Assembly (NCBI GenBank): GCA_905250125.1
Contig: CAJNOL010001092.1
Coordinates: 1-64,000, forward strand
Length of the DNA: 64,000 nt
Direction: 5' to 3'
Origin: Rotaria sordida
Taxonomy: Eukaryota > Rotifera > Eurotatoria > Philodinida > Philodinidae
This document shows, piece after piece, positions 32,141 to 42,629 of this stretch (positions are counted from its first letter, which is position 1; each line of letters begins with the position of its first letter). The position numbers and the translations under genes are program-made. The notes below the pieces were generated by a model. That model searched no databases. It saw only the letters and a list, made by a program, of their open reading frames with translations, and had not been told where the DNA came from.

Positions 32141-33246
32141 TGCATGTACTGTTTTCAATATCCAGCCCACATCCAATCAGCTATTCTTGCCGTCCTGCTT
32201 TTATACTTGGTGCTGTCAGCTAGTAGCTGTGAGTGGCGTTCCATTGGATGGCCAACAAACGGCTAATCAGTGGTTCGCGAGTTTCAAGGATGGTTGTTCC
32301 AGAGGAGATTCGTAGGAAATCGCGCATGTATTTCGAGAAAAGTTGATTAAGGTTTCATCATTCGGGAAATTCTATATAAAGCGGATTTTTAGAAAGATCG
32401 CGAAATTGAAGTTCTAACGAATAGTTCACAACAAACCCTGATCATCGGTACCATTCGTGATAATTATTTTCCTATGATTAGGAGTCATTCTATTAAAAGT
32501 TCGCTATTTCTGCAGATCGGAAACCTATTCGGTTCAATCTTAACACAACTAGACGATTAGTTGGAAAACAAGATAGGATTTGGGAGCCGGTTAGTCGCTC
32601 GTCAGCGCCCCTCCGGGGCGCAACTCGCGACTGGCCGTTTATTTTTGAAGCTGATATGATCCCTCCTTGCGTAAAGGTTTTAACAAATATGGAATATTTT
32701 TCGAAAGAGCCAAGGCAATTGTCACCCAGGCTAGGAGTGTCTTGTTCCGATTACCGTTACCGGTAAGTGCTAATTGATGCCACTTTCAATTTATCAGGCA
32801 AGTAATAAGTAGTATTTTAACGAAGCACATAAGCTGAGGGTGTATTTTTCACAATAAATGCTCAATCTGTAATACTAAAACATTTAGACTAAGTTTTATA
32901 ATCAAAACTGCATCTTTAGTATTATATTTTTCGAGCATGAGGAGTGTACTGTATGATTGTGTATCAAACTCGTTTTCGACCAATACATTAATCAAAATAA
33001 TATTGCAAGAAAATTTGTATAGCCGAATGTTGGGAATAACAAAACCAATCATTCTGTATGTGTTATATATGATTTCGTGTTGTTGTCGAACTGTTTTCTT
33101 TCTTCACTAGGCATAGAAATATTTTGGTGAAAGCAACAAGAGGATAAATTCTTTTTTTTTGAGATAGTAATAGCTCTGTAGATATAAAAAGTAAATTTTG
33201 TACATATTTAATTTTTTAGTTTCATCGATCAATATTACTTTTATTA
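32141..33246. other. Gene-free region with GC-rich palindrome
   Basis: Locally GC-richer than its surroundings at 32150-32330 and 32580-32640. No gene is recognised. The palindrome is listed separately. Confidence 0.4.
32585..32638. repeat. GC-rich cruciform-capable palindrome
   Basis: The core gcgcccctccggggcgc (32605-32621) is a perfect 7-bp stem with a 3-nt loop. Outside it, gccggttagtcgc is imperfectly complementary to gcgactggccg, so the whole 54 bp can fold. It resembles a bacterial terminator hairpin but stands in eukaryotic non-coding sequence with no T run. Confidence 0.65.
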
Positions 33247-33330
33247 TTCCCTCGACTGTAAGGAGGGTCATATGAAAAAAAATAGTTTGTATGTGTGTGT
33301 GTTTGTGTCAGGGTCAAAAAAACATCGATG
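33247..33330. repeat. Dispersed leader repeat, copy 2
   Basis: This copy starts tccctcgactgtaaggaggg and continues with tcatatgaaaaaaaatagtt, a (GT)n run, gtgtcagggtc and one aaaaaaacatcga unit of the 17-bp type. It is close to the copy at 31624 and leads into the 31-bp minisatellite. Confidence 0.75.
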
Positions 33331-33367
33331 ACCGATCAGATGTTTGCTCTATCCATCTGTCGAACAA

Positions 33368-33622
33368 CCAGGTTTTGGGAGGCTGGGATTTTAGCCAATT
33401 AGGTTTTGAGAGGCAGGGAATTCAACCAATCAGATTTCGATGGGCTAAGAAATTCGGCGAATCAGATTTTGAGGGACTGGGAATTCAGCCAATGAGATTT
33501 CGAGGGACTAGAAAAGTCAGCCATTCAGGTTTTAAGGAGCTAGAAATTCAGCCAGTCAGGTTTTGAAGGGCTGGATTTCGACCAATCAGGTTTCGAGGGG
33601 CTGGGAATTCAGCCAATTACAT
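33368..33622. repeat. ~31-bp minisatellite, about 8-9 units
   Basis: Degenerate tandem copies of gggctgggaattcagccaat followed by caggttttgag. The open frame crossing it is an artefact of the repeat. Further decayed units occur at 34220-34350. Confidence 0.85.
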
Positions 33623-34126
33623 TGAGGCTCTCTCAAAAATTTAGGCTGGCAAATTCAAGTACAGGGATACATGGTGCTCATTAGAGTAAAATAGTCCAAT
33701 AGCAGTCCCATCCAGCTGTTCGAGTGAGACACAAATATCCAGGAAGGTCCGCACGATACTTGCTAGTTTGACTGAATTTATTGAGAAGACAATTACTAGA
33801 CTTTGTATTATCTGTAGGTTCACGCAATCAGTGAGATAGTAGTACATATCAGGAAGAAAAAGTTACTTTTAAAACATGTGAGCGGAAAATTTCACAAAGT
33901 CTCTCGTTCGAAAAGAAAAAATGTTATCGAGCAGGCGAAAAAGAAAAGTTTAATCTTATACTTCATCTGATAAGGACTTACATATAAGACCACCTGCTCT
34001 AGTGGCAGAGATGATATTATTATCTCGAAGTTGAATATCAAGACATTTTATATGGGAATATAATAATGTTCTACTGACCTCATTTGTGTCAACAATTCCC
34101 ACGGCAACGTTTGCTTTGTTGATTTC

Positions 34127-34560
34127 CTCAATTGTAGGGAGTGTCATATAAAATAAAATGAGTTTGTGTGTGTTTCTGTCAGGGTCAAGCGTTGAAAAAG
34201 TATCATCAAATATGAATACATCGGAATTTCAGTGAATCGGGTTTTTCATATTAGGATTTATGCCAGTCAAGTTTTTTCGTCCTAAGATTTCAGCCAATCA
34301 GGGGTGTGTATATTGAGCTTTCAACCGGTCAGATTTTTGCAGGCTGGAGGTAAAGGTTGACGAAAGTAAATCGGGATCGGCGAATCCGAATCTGAAGTCA
34401 GCTTCTCAAAATTTTGAGTTGAATTTTTAGGGTCAGGAAAAAGTTTTTGAGAAAATAATGATATTTCCTTGGCTATAGAAAGGGTTATATGAAATGAACT
34501 AAATTTTTGTGTCTGTCTGTGGGAGAATGAAAAATGAAACAGGTATTTAGCAGTTAAAGT
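34127..34560. repeat. Decayed copies of leader repeat and 31-bp unit
   Basis: Two more leader-like segments start at about 34127 (tgtagggagtgtcatataaa) and 34468 (tatagaaagggttatatgaa). Between them are worn units with cagccaatcagg and ccggtcagatttttg. This suggests the composite leader-plus-minisatellite was duplicated more than once. Confidence 0.6.
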
Positions 34561-35502
34561 GCCTTTTGACAAAGAATTGCTAGGTTTACAATCTCTTACG
34601 GAAAAGTAAGGTTTATCTCAAATTACTTTACAAAAAAGGCTGAGCAGTTTCTTCGACTTGTACGATTTAAGAAATTGAAATTTGCGTCAGTTATTGTGAT
34701 AAAGCTGATAGGTCAATTCTTTCGATACTGACACATGTGGAATATACTTGTCTTATACAGTCGAGGGTCAAGTGAGTCGAACTGATGAACGTTACTTGTT
34801 TATAATCATTTTAGTAAATAAGATGCTAAAATAGAGAAAAACAAATGTCATTTCATGGCACTAAATCTGGCCTTTGTCAACATAGAAATCAACTATATAT
34901 AAAGAAATCTGGTCGAACAAAAGTTTACTCTTATGCAGACCTTTAAAACAAAAATAATATTAATTGTATCTTGAACCGGGCAGAAGTTATTTCAATTTTT
35001 CTGATTGAAAATCATGTTCTGAGAAAAAAAACCGATAACAAATAACTTTAGACATGTATGTTTTCATTCAAATCCAGACAAAAAAAACATATTCAAATAG
35101 TATATTCATAATGTATCTAAATGATATTTTGAAAGATACCTGACAGATAACATAAGATAGCACTATCTGTTATGTTTAAATAATATTAGAATGTTTATGA
35201 ATGTTGATGCAAGCAAAAAGGCAGTCTTCACAAAACTTAAAAACTTCAAAGCAAAAACATGCAAATTAGTAGGATCAAAATTTCTTTCGAAAGTTTGCTA
35301 AAATTTGATATTTTTTTTTCGAAAAGTCTCAGTGAGAAAACTTCGATACGTTTTCCTATGATAAAAACTCAACTTCGGTATTTTTTTTCGAAAAAAATGG
35401 ATTTCCTGAAAGGATCCTCTTAGCAATGAGATTGATATTAAAGAAATGAAAATAGATTTATTTTCAACAATTTTAATTCTATCTTACTCTTTCTGGTTGA
35501 TA
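34561..35502. other. Gene-free sequence left of the hAT insertion
   Basis: This is where the 3' continuation of the interrupted nuclear-receptor gene should lie. I could not recognise a ligand-binding domain in it. A short imperfect palindrome occurs at about 35140-35175. Confidence 0.4.
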
Positions 35503-35536
35503 TTGTATTCAGGCCCGACGCGAAGAATGAAACATT

Positions 35537-35557
35537 GGGGGGGGGGGGGGGGGGGGG
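35537..35557. repeat. 21-base homopolymeric G tract
   Basis: An uninterrupted G21 sits about 26 bp inside the left end of the hAT element. The other end has a C5 run at the corresponding place, so the tract probably expanded from a short subterminal G run. It is also a place where assembly length may be wrong. Confidence 0.9.
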
Positions 35558-35619
35558 AAGGTGTAAACCTCTAAAAAACCTGAAAGTATCATTGTTGTGC
35601 AAAATTTTTAAGAAATCAC

Positions 35620-37560
35620 AAGGGCTATATAGGCAATAAAATATTGAATACAATATTTATTGTTTAGATTTTCTGCTGTTTGTCGAGTTGTTTTTACAGA
35701 ATCATTTTCTGATATCTCTCGAAGAGTATCGACGATTTGTTTATATGAAATATAAACAGCTCGAACAGCTTCATATCGATCAGGCCAACATGTTCTCGAC
35801 AAGCACTTGACCAGTATTCTTAAAATAAAGACGATAAAAATAAAAATTGATTTAGAAGTAAACAAAGCTTACTAAATTCTGTTTCACTTAAAGTTTTATA
35901 CAATAATGAAAGCCGTTCAGCACTCATTGCGAAGAAATTATATAATTCTTGTAAAATACTAAAAAAATTGATGTATTCGATACTAATACTACTACCATGT
36001 TTTATTACTAAATTTGTAGAATGAACACCGCATGGGATATATAAAATTGTTCGATTTAAATGTTTATTTAAACAAGGTTGAATGCCTTGATTCACTCCAG
36101 ACATATTCAAAGCATTATCGTATAAGACTGAGCTATGATTTTGTTGATTGAAATACCATATTTCTTTAGCTCGTCTAGCAAATACTTACATATATCTTCA
36201 TTTATCTTAGAATTTAATTCCATAACAGATATCATTCATTCTTTAGCAATGAAGTCTTTTACAAATCAAATTACAATTGTATATATCCGTTTATTACACA
36301 TATTAGTAGTTGAATCGACAGCCATAGAAATAAATTGTGCTTGATGTATGTCATTCAATATTACTTGATGACAACTCTACTTAATAATGTGATATGTTCG
36401 TTTTGTGAATCATGATGAAGATAAGTCACCTAGAAATAGAAACAGAAATCTTTCGCTAACTGCAAGCCATAAAATATTGTGCTATTCTTACATGAAAGAG
36501 ACGTAAACTGGATTCTTTCAACCATTGATCAAGTACTGGATCACGACGACGCAACAGGTTGATGGTCGCAACGAAATTGCCTAAAACAGAATTACTTTTT
36601 ATTACAGGAGATCTTGTTCTAACTATTTTTCATTTACGTACCTTCAGAATTTCCATATCCTTGAAATGATAATGATTGTCGTGAAAGAAATCGTACAACA
36701 TCAAGTAACGTAATAATGATTTTTTCATTTAATTTTAAAAGTGGTTCTCGTTTTTGATCAACTTCTCTTTGACCAGCAATTAACATTAAATCAATATTTG
36801 TTTTTTCTGAGAAAAGTTTAATAAACGATTTTTACTACTCATATGTGCCGTAGATTTAAAATGCTTAACCATCTTTCCACCGGAGCCTACAATAAAAAAA
36901 AGAATATTGATCTCAAACTGTTTCTTGGTAATTGTTTCAAATATCTGTCATCCTTGACCATGACGAAATGCCTTTGAATGAGCATGCCTCTTGAGATTTT
37001 TCTGCACCAGGACCAGCACCAAATAAACGACAAGAAAAACAAAAAACAGCATCTTTTTTAACACTACTCCAAATAGGGAAAGTTCTTATACCAACTAAAA
37101 GAGAACGAACATTGTTTATCTTTTTTTTAATTGAAAATTTTGAGGATAAGGTGAAAGAAATTCGTGATTTGAACCGCAATCAACCAGATAGCGTAATTCA
37201 TCATCGTTGTACTTTCTGTTGTCAGATGGATCTCCGCTGATAAATTCACTCCTATTTTTGTTTATTATATTACCTCGGTTTGCTTCGATACTTGAAATCA
37301 ATTGTCAACACTTTGTTTCAAGTTCTATTGATATGTTTGTTCTTTAATGAAATACATAATGAATGTCTTTCGATAAGAAATGGTTCTTCTGGAAAATCAG
37401 GTGCTCGTGATTGTTTAATTAAAGATTCACAGTTCGAAAAAACTAATTGAAGCTTTAATAAGTCCAGAACAACATTATTTACAGAATAGATTTCTTCACT
37501 AGCATTCAAATTTTGTTCCATAGAATGACATGATGTTTCATCATCAGATGATCTTCATGT
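35620..37560 (-). pseudogene. hAT transposase, ZMYM1/DUF4371-like, broken
   Basis: Fragments in order from the N-terminus: TTF-type zinc-finger region (RTFPIWSSVKKDAVFCFSCR, then LFGAGPG and KGISSWSRM) at 37179-36937. Next is a DUF4371 segment at 36890-36560 (GGKMVKHFKS, SFQGYGNSEG). Then catalytic-core pieces: AVDSTTN at about 36320, YDNALNMSGVNQGIQPCLNK and IPCGVHSTNLVIKHG at 36110-35990, and CLSRTCWPDRYEAVRAVY at about 35800. Several stops and frame changes interrupt it, and nothing resembling the C-terminal hAT dimerisation domain follows. The intact protein would cut and paste hAT DNA; this copy cannot. Confidence 0.85.
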
Positions 37561-38147
37561 TGATACTAGATAAAAAAAGAAATATTTTTTTGGTAAAAAT
37601 TCTCTGTACTTTCTCTTGAAAATTACTTTCAGAAGACGTTCCTTGGAACATTAGATACGGTTGAAATTAGGTTTGACAATATTGACTCTACTTCGTCCGT
37701 GACAATCGGCAATTCCCATGGATTAATATTCTTCTTTTACAAAACTTCATTTTCAATGGAATCTAGTACCTTTTTTTTTCTTTTTTAACCAATTCAATAA
37801 GAACTTATTGTCAAGCTGCTTCCTTTTCTCGGATATTTTTTCATAAAAAAAAATATTTTGTAATATCAAAAATTTTGTGAGTAGATTTATTATCTGATGA
37901 TAGCAAGTACGAGAAAGAACAGAATCTAATTGTTCGTACCAAACAATTATGCACTTATACTCAGAGCGATATTCAATTAGTGTATTTAATATACTATACT
38001 ATACGTTATAATACACGTCAACTGATGAAAAAATATTATTAAAATGACACTCTTTCGTTCTTTCAATTTATCTTTTTTCTCAATGTTCAATCATACAACA
38101 CAAAAAAATCCTCATTTCCTTTAGCTACAAAAAGTTCCATAATTTTT

Positions 38148-38560
38148 TTATTTATTGGATGCGTTTATACTTTCCCCCACTTCCGCGGAGCCCGGTTGTA
38201 TTTGTACTTTAACTAAAGCATTTTTTTTTGGTTTAGTCTGTCTTGATCCTTGAAATTTATCAATAGTCATTCCACATTTAAAACATTTATCAAGTCGACA
38301 TGATGAACATATATGACGAGTATTTTCATTTATTTCACATTCACCACCAAATTTACATATAAATGCTGCCTAAATGAATTAACATACAAAATTAAATAAG
38401 AAGAGAAAATCAATCTGACCTGTCCAATATTAGCATTTCGTTTAAAGAACATTTTGCATGGTTGACATGATATAACACCAAAATGAGAATATACAGCAGG
38501 AACACCGCATATTCGACATTCTTGTGGATCTAAGTTCAGTTTTTTAGCTTTGTTCGGCAT
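38148..38560 (-). CDS. Nuclear receptor DNA-binding domain, truncated by transposon
   Basis: Exons 38420-38560 and 38148-38369 give 120 aa. Residues about 15-80 are a complete two-finger C4 DNA-binding domain: CRICGVPAVYSHFGVISCQP, CKMFFKRNA, then CKFGGECEINENTRHICSSC and RLDKCFKCGM. Nuclear receptors are ligand-responsive transcription factors with this domain followed by a hinge and ligand-binding domain. Here the frame runs through the hinge (TIDKFQGSRQTKPKKNALVK) and crosses straight into the hAT element at 38195. The last 15 residues and stop are transposon sequence and there is no ligand-binding domain. The pre-insertion sequence, with one target copy removed, would continue through about five more codons to a plausible GTAAGA donor. 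It is a disrupted gene, or a DBD-only product if still expressed. Confidence 0.88.
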
Positions 38561-39080
38561 GGATAAATTCTATTCTTTGTAAGTAAAATTTATCTTAGAT
38601 TAAGCGTTAACTTATTAAGACAGTGAATATTATAGAGTAAAGAAAAAAATCATAAGTACGCGTCTATAAATAAAGTAAAGGATATTCATTTAACATGATG
38701 GTGTTTTTTTTTTCTGCAGAACGACAATGTTTTTTCTACCCCTCACCAGTATAACGTGTATAGTTCAAGGTACACTTGTTGTTCTTCATAGGAAGAAGAA
38801 AAAAAAAGGCGACTTCTTTTTCTTTCTCGTATCGGTTCACGTCTATCTTTTGTTTCATGTCTTAGAGTCTATTGCGTATAAAATAAGTCTAGAAGTACGA
38901 TCAGAATGCAATAATTTTCATCAAGAATTGTAGAAATATTTTAAAGAAAACATGATAAAGAAAAAAATAGTTGTGATGTTTACAATAGTTTTAGTAATTA
39001 TTTCTCGTTTATTTGTTTTTTAGTTTCAATGAAATAAACATGTATATTTATGACAGAAAAATGATCATTCAATATAATGA
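38561..39080. other. Upstream region of the nuclear receptor fragment
   Basis: No gene seen; AT-rich with A/G-rich patches. It should contain whatever promoter remains. Confidence 0.35.
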
Positions 39081-39670
39081 AGACCTGCAGAGTCAACTTT
39101 TTTGATTCCAAAACCCGACTTCAACTCCGAAAAATTTTTTTTCCACGACTCCAACTTCGACTCCGATCTTGAAGACGTTTATCTTCTGACTGCGATTCTA
39201 ACTCAGAGAAACTTCGAAATTTTTTTCTTAATGTCATTTGAAGATTACGCATTTCGAACACAGAAGGATTCATTTAATGCTTTACCAATGTGCTCTGTTT
39301 TAGCTAAAAAATTATATTTCTTTTTTAAAAGCAAGTTTATGGATGTTATCATTCTTCAAATTCATTTTGTTTTGAAGAGAATGCCATTTTGAATGTGTAA
39401 AAAAAACTCATATTTTCACTCCTAAAAATGCGGTTTTTTTTACCAATTTTTCTACTTGGGACGTTGTTTGTCTAAACAACTAAGAATTAATAACGTAAAC
39501 AGTCGGAGTACTTTGAACGACATTAATACCTTTTTCGATTAGAAGTTTCGATATATGCAAAAGAAAAAGATTACCGGGCACGGTTACAATTTTGATTTCG
39601 ACTTCGAAATTGTTTTTTTCAGTAAATTCGACTCCAGCGGAGGCGGAGTTACAAATGGATTCGCAGGTCT
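39081..39670. mobile_element. hAT-like MITE
   Basis: Inverted ends agacctgc at 39081-39088 and gcaggtct at 39663-39670, with imperfect similarity continuing inward. The subterminal phrases ccgacttcaactccgaaaa and gactccaacttcgactccga recur in the MITE at 3077-3327. The long frame inside the left half is low-complexity and unlikely to be real. Confidence 0.65.
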
Positions 39671-40917
39671 CTATCCAATGATTCTACGGCTATTATGCCA
39701 CAATCAAAGACAATGACAATTGAATGTAAAGTTTGTGGAGTTTTAGCTAAATATTCATATTTTGATGTTATATATTACCTATGACATAACATCTAAATAA
39801 TATCTACAAGGAAATATGCATCGCATCAGTTTCCATAATCGTTTCAACTTTAGCAGATTCAGCAAATGTCATGCTACTGATACACTATATTTACAGTGCG
39901 CGACATAATTAGCTACATCGCTTTCGAACAGATTTATAGTCTTGTCACTAACATTAGTTTTCCAAGATACTATACCAAACAGATGTTTTACAAGTTCTTC
40001 TATTTTTCTCAGGATATGGACAAAATAGTTTGAATTATATGTGGTACGCCAAAGCATTCCGAAAAACAAGGATAGCAATTTTGGAATGAGCTTCTACACG
40101 TATATATATAAAAAGCTCAAGGAAAATATCGGCATTTTCGAACTTTTTTCGGTGGAGGATTCGTATAATGTGAATTGTGGTAAAACTAATTATGCTATTC
40201 AATAGAGCTTATCGATTAGTACTTGAAACACTCAAAAACAAGTCTGAAATACAGTCCTAGACGAATCATCGCATTGAATTACTCTGCGAGTTTCATATTG
40301 TCTATAGTGAAAACTAATATTTTACAATCTTTGTGAAACTATTTACATTCTAACATGTCTGATAAAGTAAAATTGTTGCTAAACTTCTGCAATTTTTTTG
40401 AAATTATTTTGCTTAAAAATGATTTATTAATATCTCTTTTACAAATCATACCATCGAAACGTTTGTTAACCGGTAAATTGAGTAAATTTTTTGCGATAAC
40501 ATTGTACTCTGCAAAAAAAAAGTTGTTCGAATCGTTCCAGAACATAGTCGGCGACCAAAATAAATTGGATTGTGAAAATATTTTATAGTACTATTGGAAA
40601 TATATTATCGTTTAATGGACGTGTAAAACGAACCAACACAACAGATTGATGTTCGGCTTGATCATTTAAAAGAACTGAAGATGTCACGATTATTAGATTT
40701 ATATCATCAAGACAATATCAGATCATCTGTCTATTTAGCGAATGTAACATATAATATTCATTATTCTCTTTAACATCAGGATGTGATAAAAGATTGTAAA
40801 GCATAACGGGATTTGAAGCAACTTTAAGCAAAATAATTTTAAAAGATCGTAGGAGTTTAGCAGTACTTATATTTTGTCTGATGTTAGAGTCCCAATAGTT
40901 TCATTACTTTTGATCTG
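39671..40917. other. Gene-free spacer
   Basis: No gene or clear element ends. Two opposite open frames overlap at 40339-40588 as mirror images and have no family resemblance. Confidence 0.4.
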
Positions 40918-41614
40918 GTAGAAAGCTTTTCTGACGAGTCAAAACCTATAAGTGAGAATGCTTTTTTCGAATATGAACTTGAAAATTTCGTCTCAATTTT
41001 TGTTCGAAGCCAGTGAAATAATCTTCGAAAAGTCAAAAAAGATTAGTTTGGAGGGAACTTGTGAGCCAAGATGTTCGGCGAATATATTTGTCCATTTTGG
41101 TCTGTTTGAAATCATTTCAGACGAACCAATTTGAATGTGACCTTAGAAATGTTGTGTTCTCATTTTTCTTTTCCGAGTAGTGAAAGACTTTTTGTAGAGC
41201 GAACGTTTCTCTAGAAAATGTAATATTGAATTAAGCTGTAGCTTTTACTCGAGTAAGACTATAAGCATTTTTTCAAGAGCTTCTTTCAATGTAAAACAGT
41301 TGTTGATTTTTCAAAAATGAGTATTTAGTATAAACAAAAATTGAGGTAACTTATCGAAAGACAAAGAAGACTTCAAATAGTGTATTTTGTAGGGTATAGC
41401 TTCTCATTTACGGTCTGATATAGAAATAAAGATTCCAACCTTCAGTTTTCATTCGCAATAGTGAAAATACAAAAATTTTCTCCCCGAAACAAATTCTTTG
41501 GACTTTTCAAAGATTATTTCACTATTCCGAAATAAAAATTGAGATCAAATTTCTTAGTTCATATTTAAAAAGAGCCCAAAATCAGAGATTTTGACTCATC
41601 GGCAATACTTTCTA
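40918..41614. mobile_element. Foldback element, family 2, second copy
   Basis: The left arm (tagaaagcttttctgacgag, then tcaaaac) is matched inverted by the right end (ttttgactcatcggcaatac, then tttcta). The arms are about 130-170 bp: gtgaaataatcttcgaaaag on the left pairs with cttttcaaagattatttcac on the right. Shares termini and interior with the copy at 25666-26374. Confidence 0.8.
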
Positions 41615-42629
41615 ATGAGTCAAAAATGAATAAATATTATGTCCAAAAAAAAAAAATCTATCATGTTTTCATAATTAATAAATTTCCTCAAGTAGAACTT
41701 AATACAGCAACATAACAGCTTTCTCAAGCATAATGTGATGACGTTTTGATCACAGTATTATTAACTTTTCTCAGTAATTAGATTATCTAGTAAGTTTTCT
41801 CTTTCGTTATTAGATGTGTCTCTGCCTTCACCACAACCTCCGGAAATTTGAGCTCGTTTGAACGAGCCGTTCGAAAATTAAAGGAAAAATAGGTGACGAA
41901 AAAGGGAGAAAAAGTTGAGGGTGACCTGTTTGTTTCTTATTTTGCTATGAATGTGTGCTACATTAAAATAAACCTTCCATAGACATTTTCTAGCAGACAG
42001 TTTGAAGTACCCAACGGAAAAAAAGAATTCTTCAATCAGACTTCTTATTTTGAAGAGGGGTCAGTTTAACTAACGTAACGCGATGATGATAATGATTTCT
42101 ATTAAGAAGTTTTTTCCTATGTTACGTTTGCAATATGTATAATTGTGTAAATACGCGATACTATTTTTATTTCCATAATCAAACTATACAGATGTTACAT
42201 ATATTTCCCTACTCTTTATACTATACGCTACACCAGATGTCCAGAATGGATTTTAAAAAATGATGATTTTGAATTCTTGACCATCGAGATCACACGTTAC
42301 ACGTTTTGGCTGATAATACAAAAATAATTTAAACAATTTACAAGCGAACACTTTTTTGACAAGAATCTGTGTATTCTATAGATGTCACCTTATGATTATG
42401 AATCATATTCCATAACATATGGAGTTGTCTAGTTAAAATTTGATTGTTTTTAAAAGTGTCCTATAGAAATATTTGAAAGTATCTATGACTGATTTTCAAT
42501 TCTCAATTGTTGCCATTTTCACACTTCTGTTTCTTCATCTGCGCGCATGCATACAAGGCTGAAATTAACATAGTATTTTCTAAGCACTATGCCCTATTAT
42601 TCCACCCACCGAACTTTTCTATTTTATCA
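41615..42629. other. Spacer upstream of PDZ gene
   Basis: No gene seen. An in-frame upstream ATG exists at 42507; see the PDZ entry. Confidence 0.4.

Larger units (their letters stand above)
35511..38195 (-). mobile_element. hAT transposon with degraded TTF/DUF4371 transposase
   Basis: Boundaries rest on a near-perfect 8-bp target duplication: ttgtattc at 35503-35510 and ttgtattt at 38196-38203. The ends are decayed inverted copies: AGGCCCGACGCGAAG then a G run and gaaggtgtaaac on the left; on the right, read inverted, CCGGGCTCCGCGGAAG then tgggggaaagtataaac. A broken transposase lies inside on the minus strand. The 2685-bp length and missing C-terminal dimerisation domain show it is defective. 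Confidence 0.85.

Noticed and set aside
32605..32621. Bacterial-type intrinsic terminator as evidence of horizontally transferred DNA
   Set aside because: No T run, no bacterial gene nearby, and the hairpin lies within a longer imperfect palindrome more like a repeat.
33291..33566. 91-codon frame with repeating FxxLGIQPxRF-like phrases
   Set aside because: Encoded by the 31-bp minisatellite, with no start context or conserved length.
33641..34147. Two minus-strand frames considered as the missing nuclear-receptor ligand-binding domain
   Set aside because: The phrase FLDICVSLEQLDGTAIGLF is faintly receptor-like, but the match is short, the frames lie 1.4 kb beyond the hAT in repeat-rich DNA, and no AF-2 helix or signature motif is visible.
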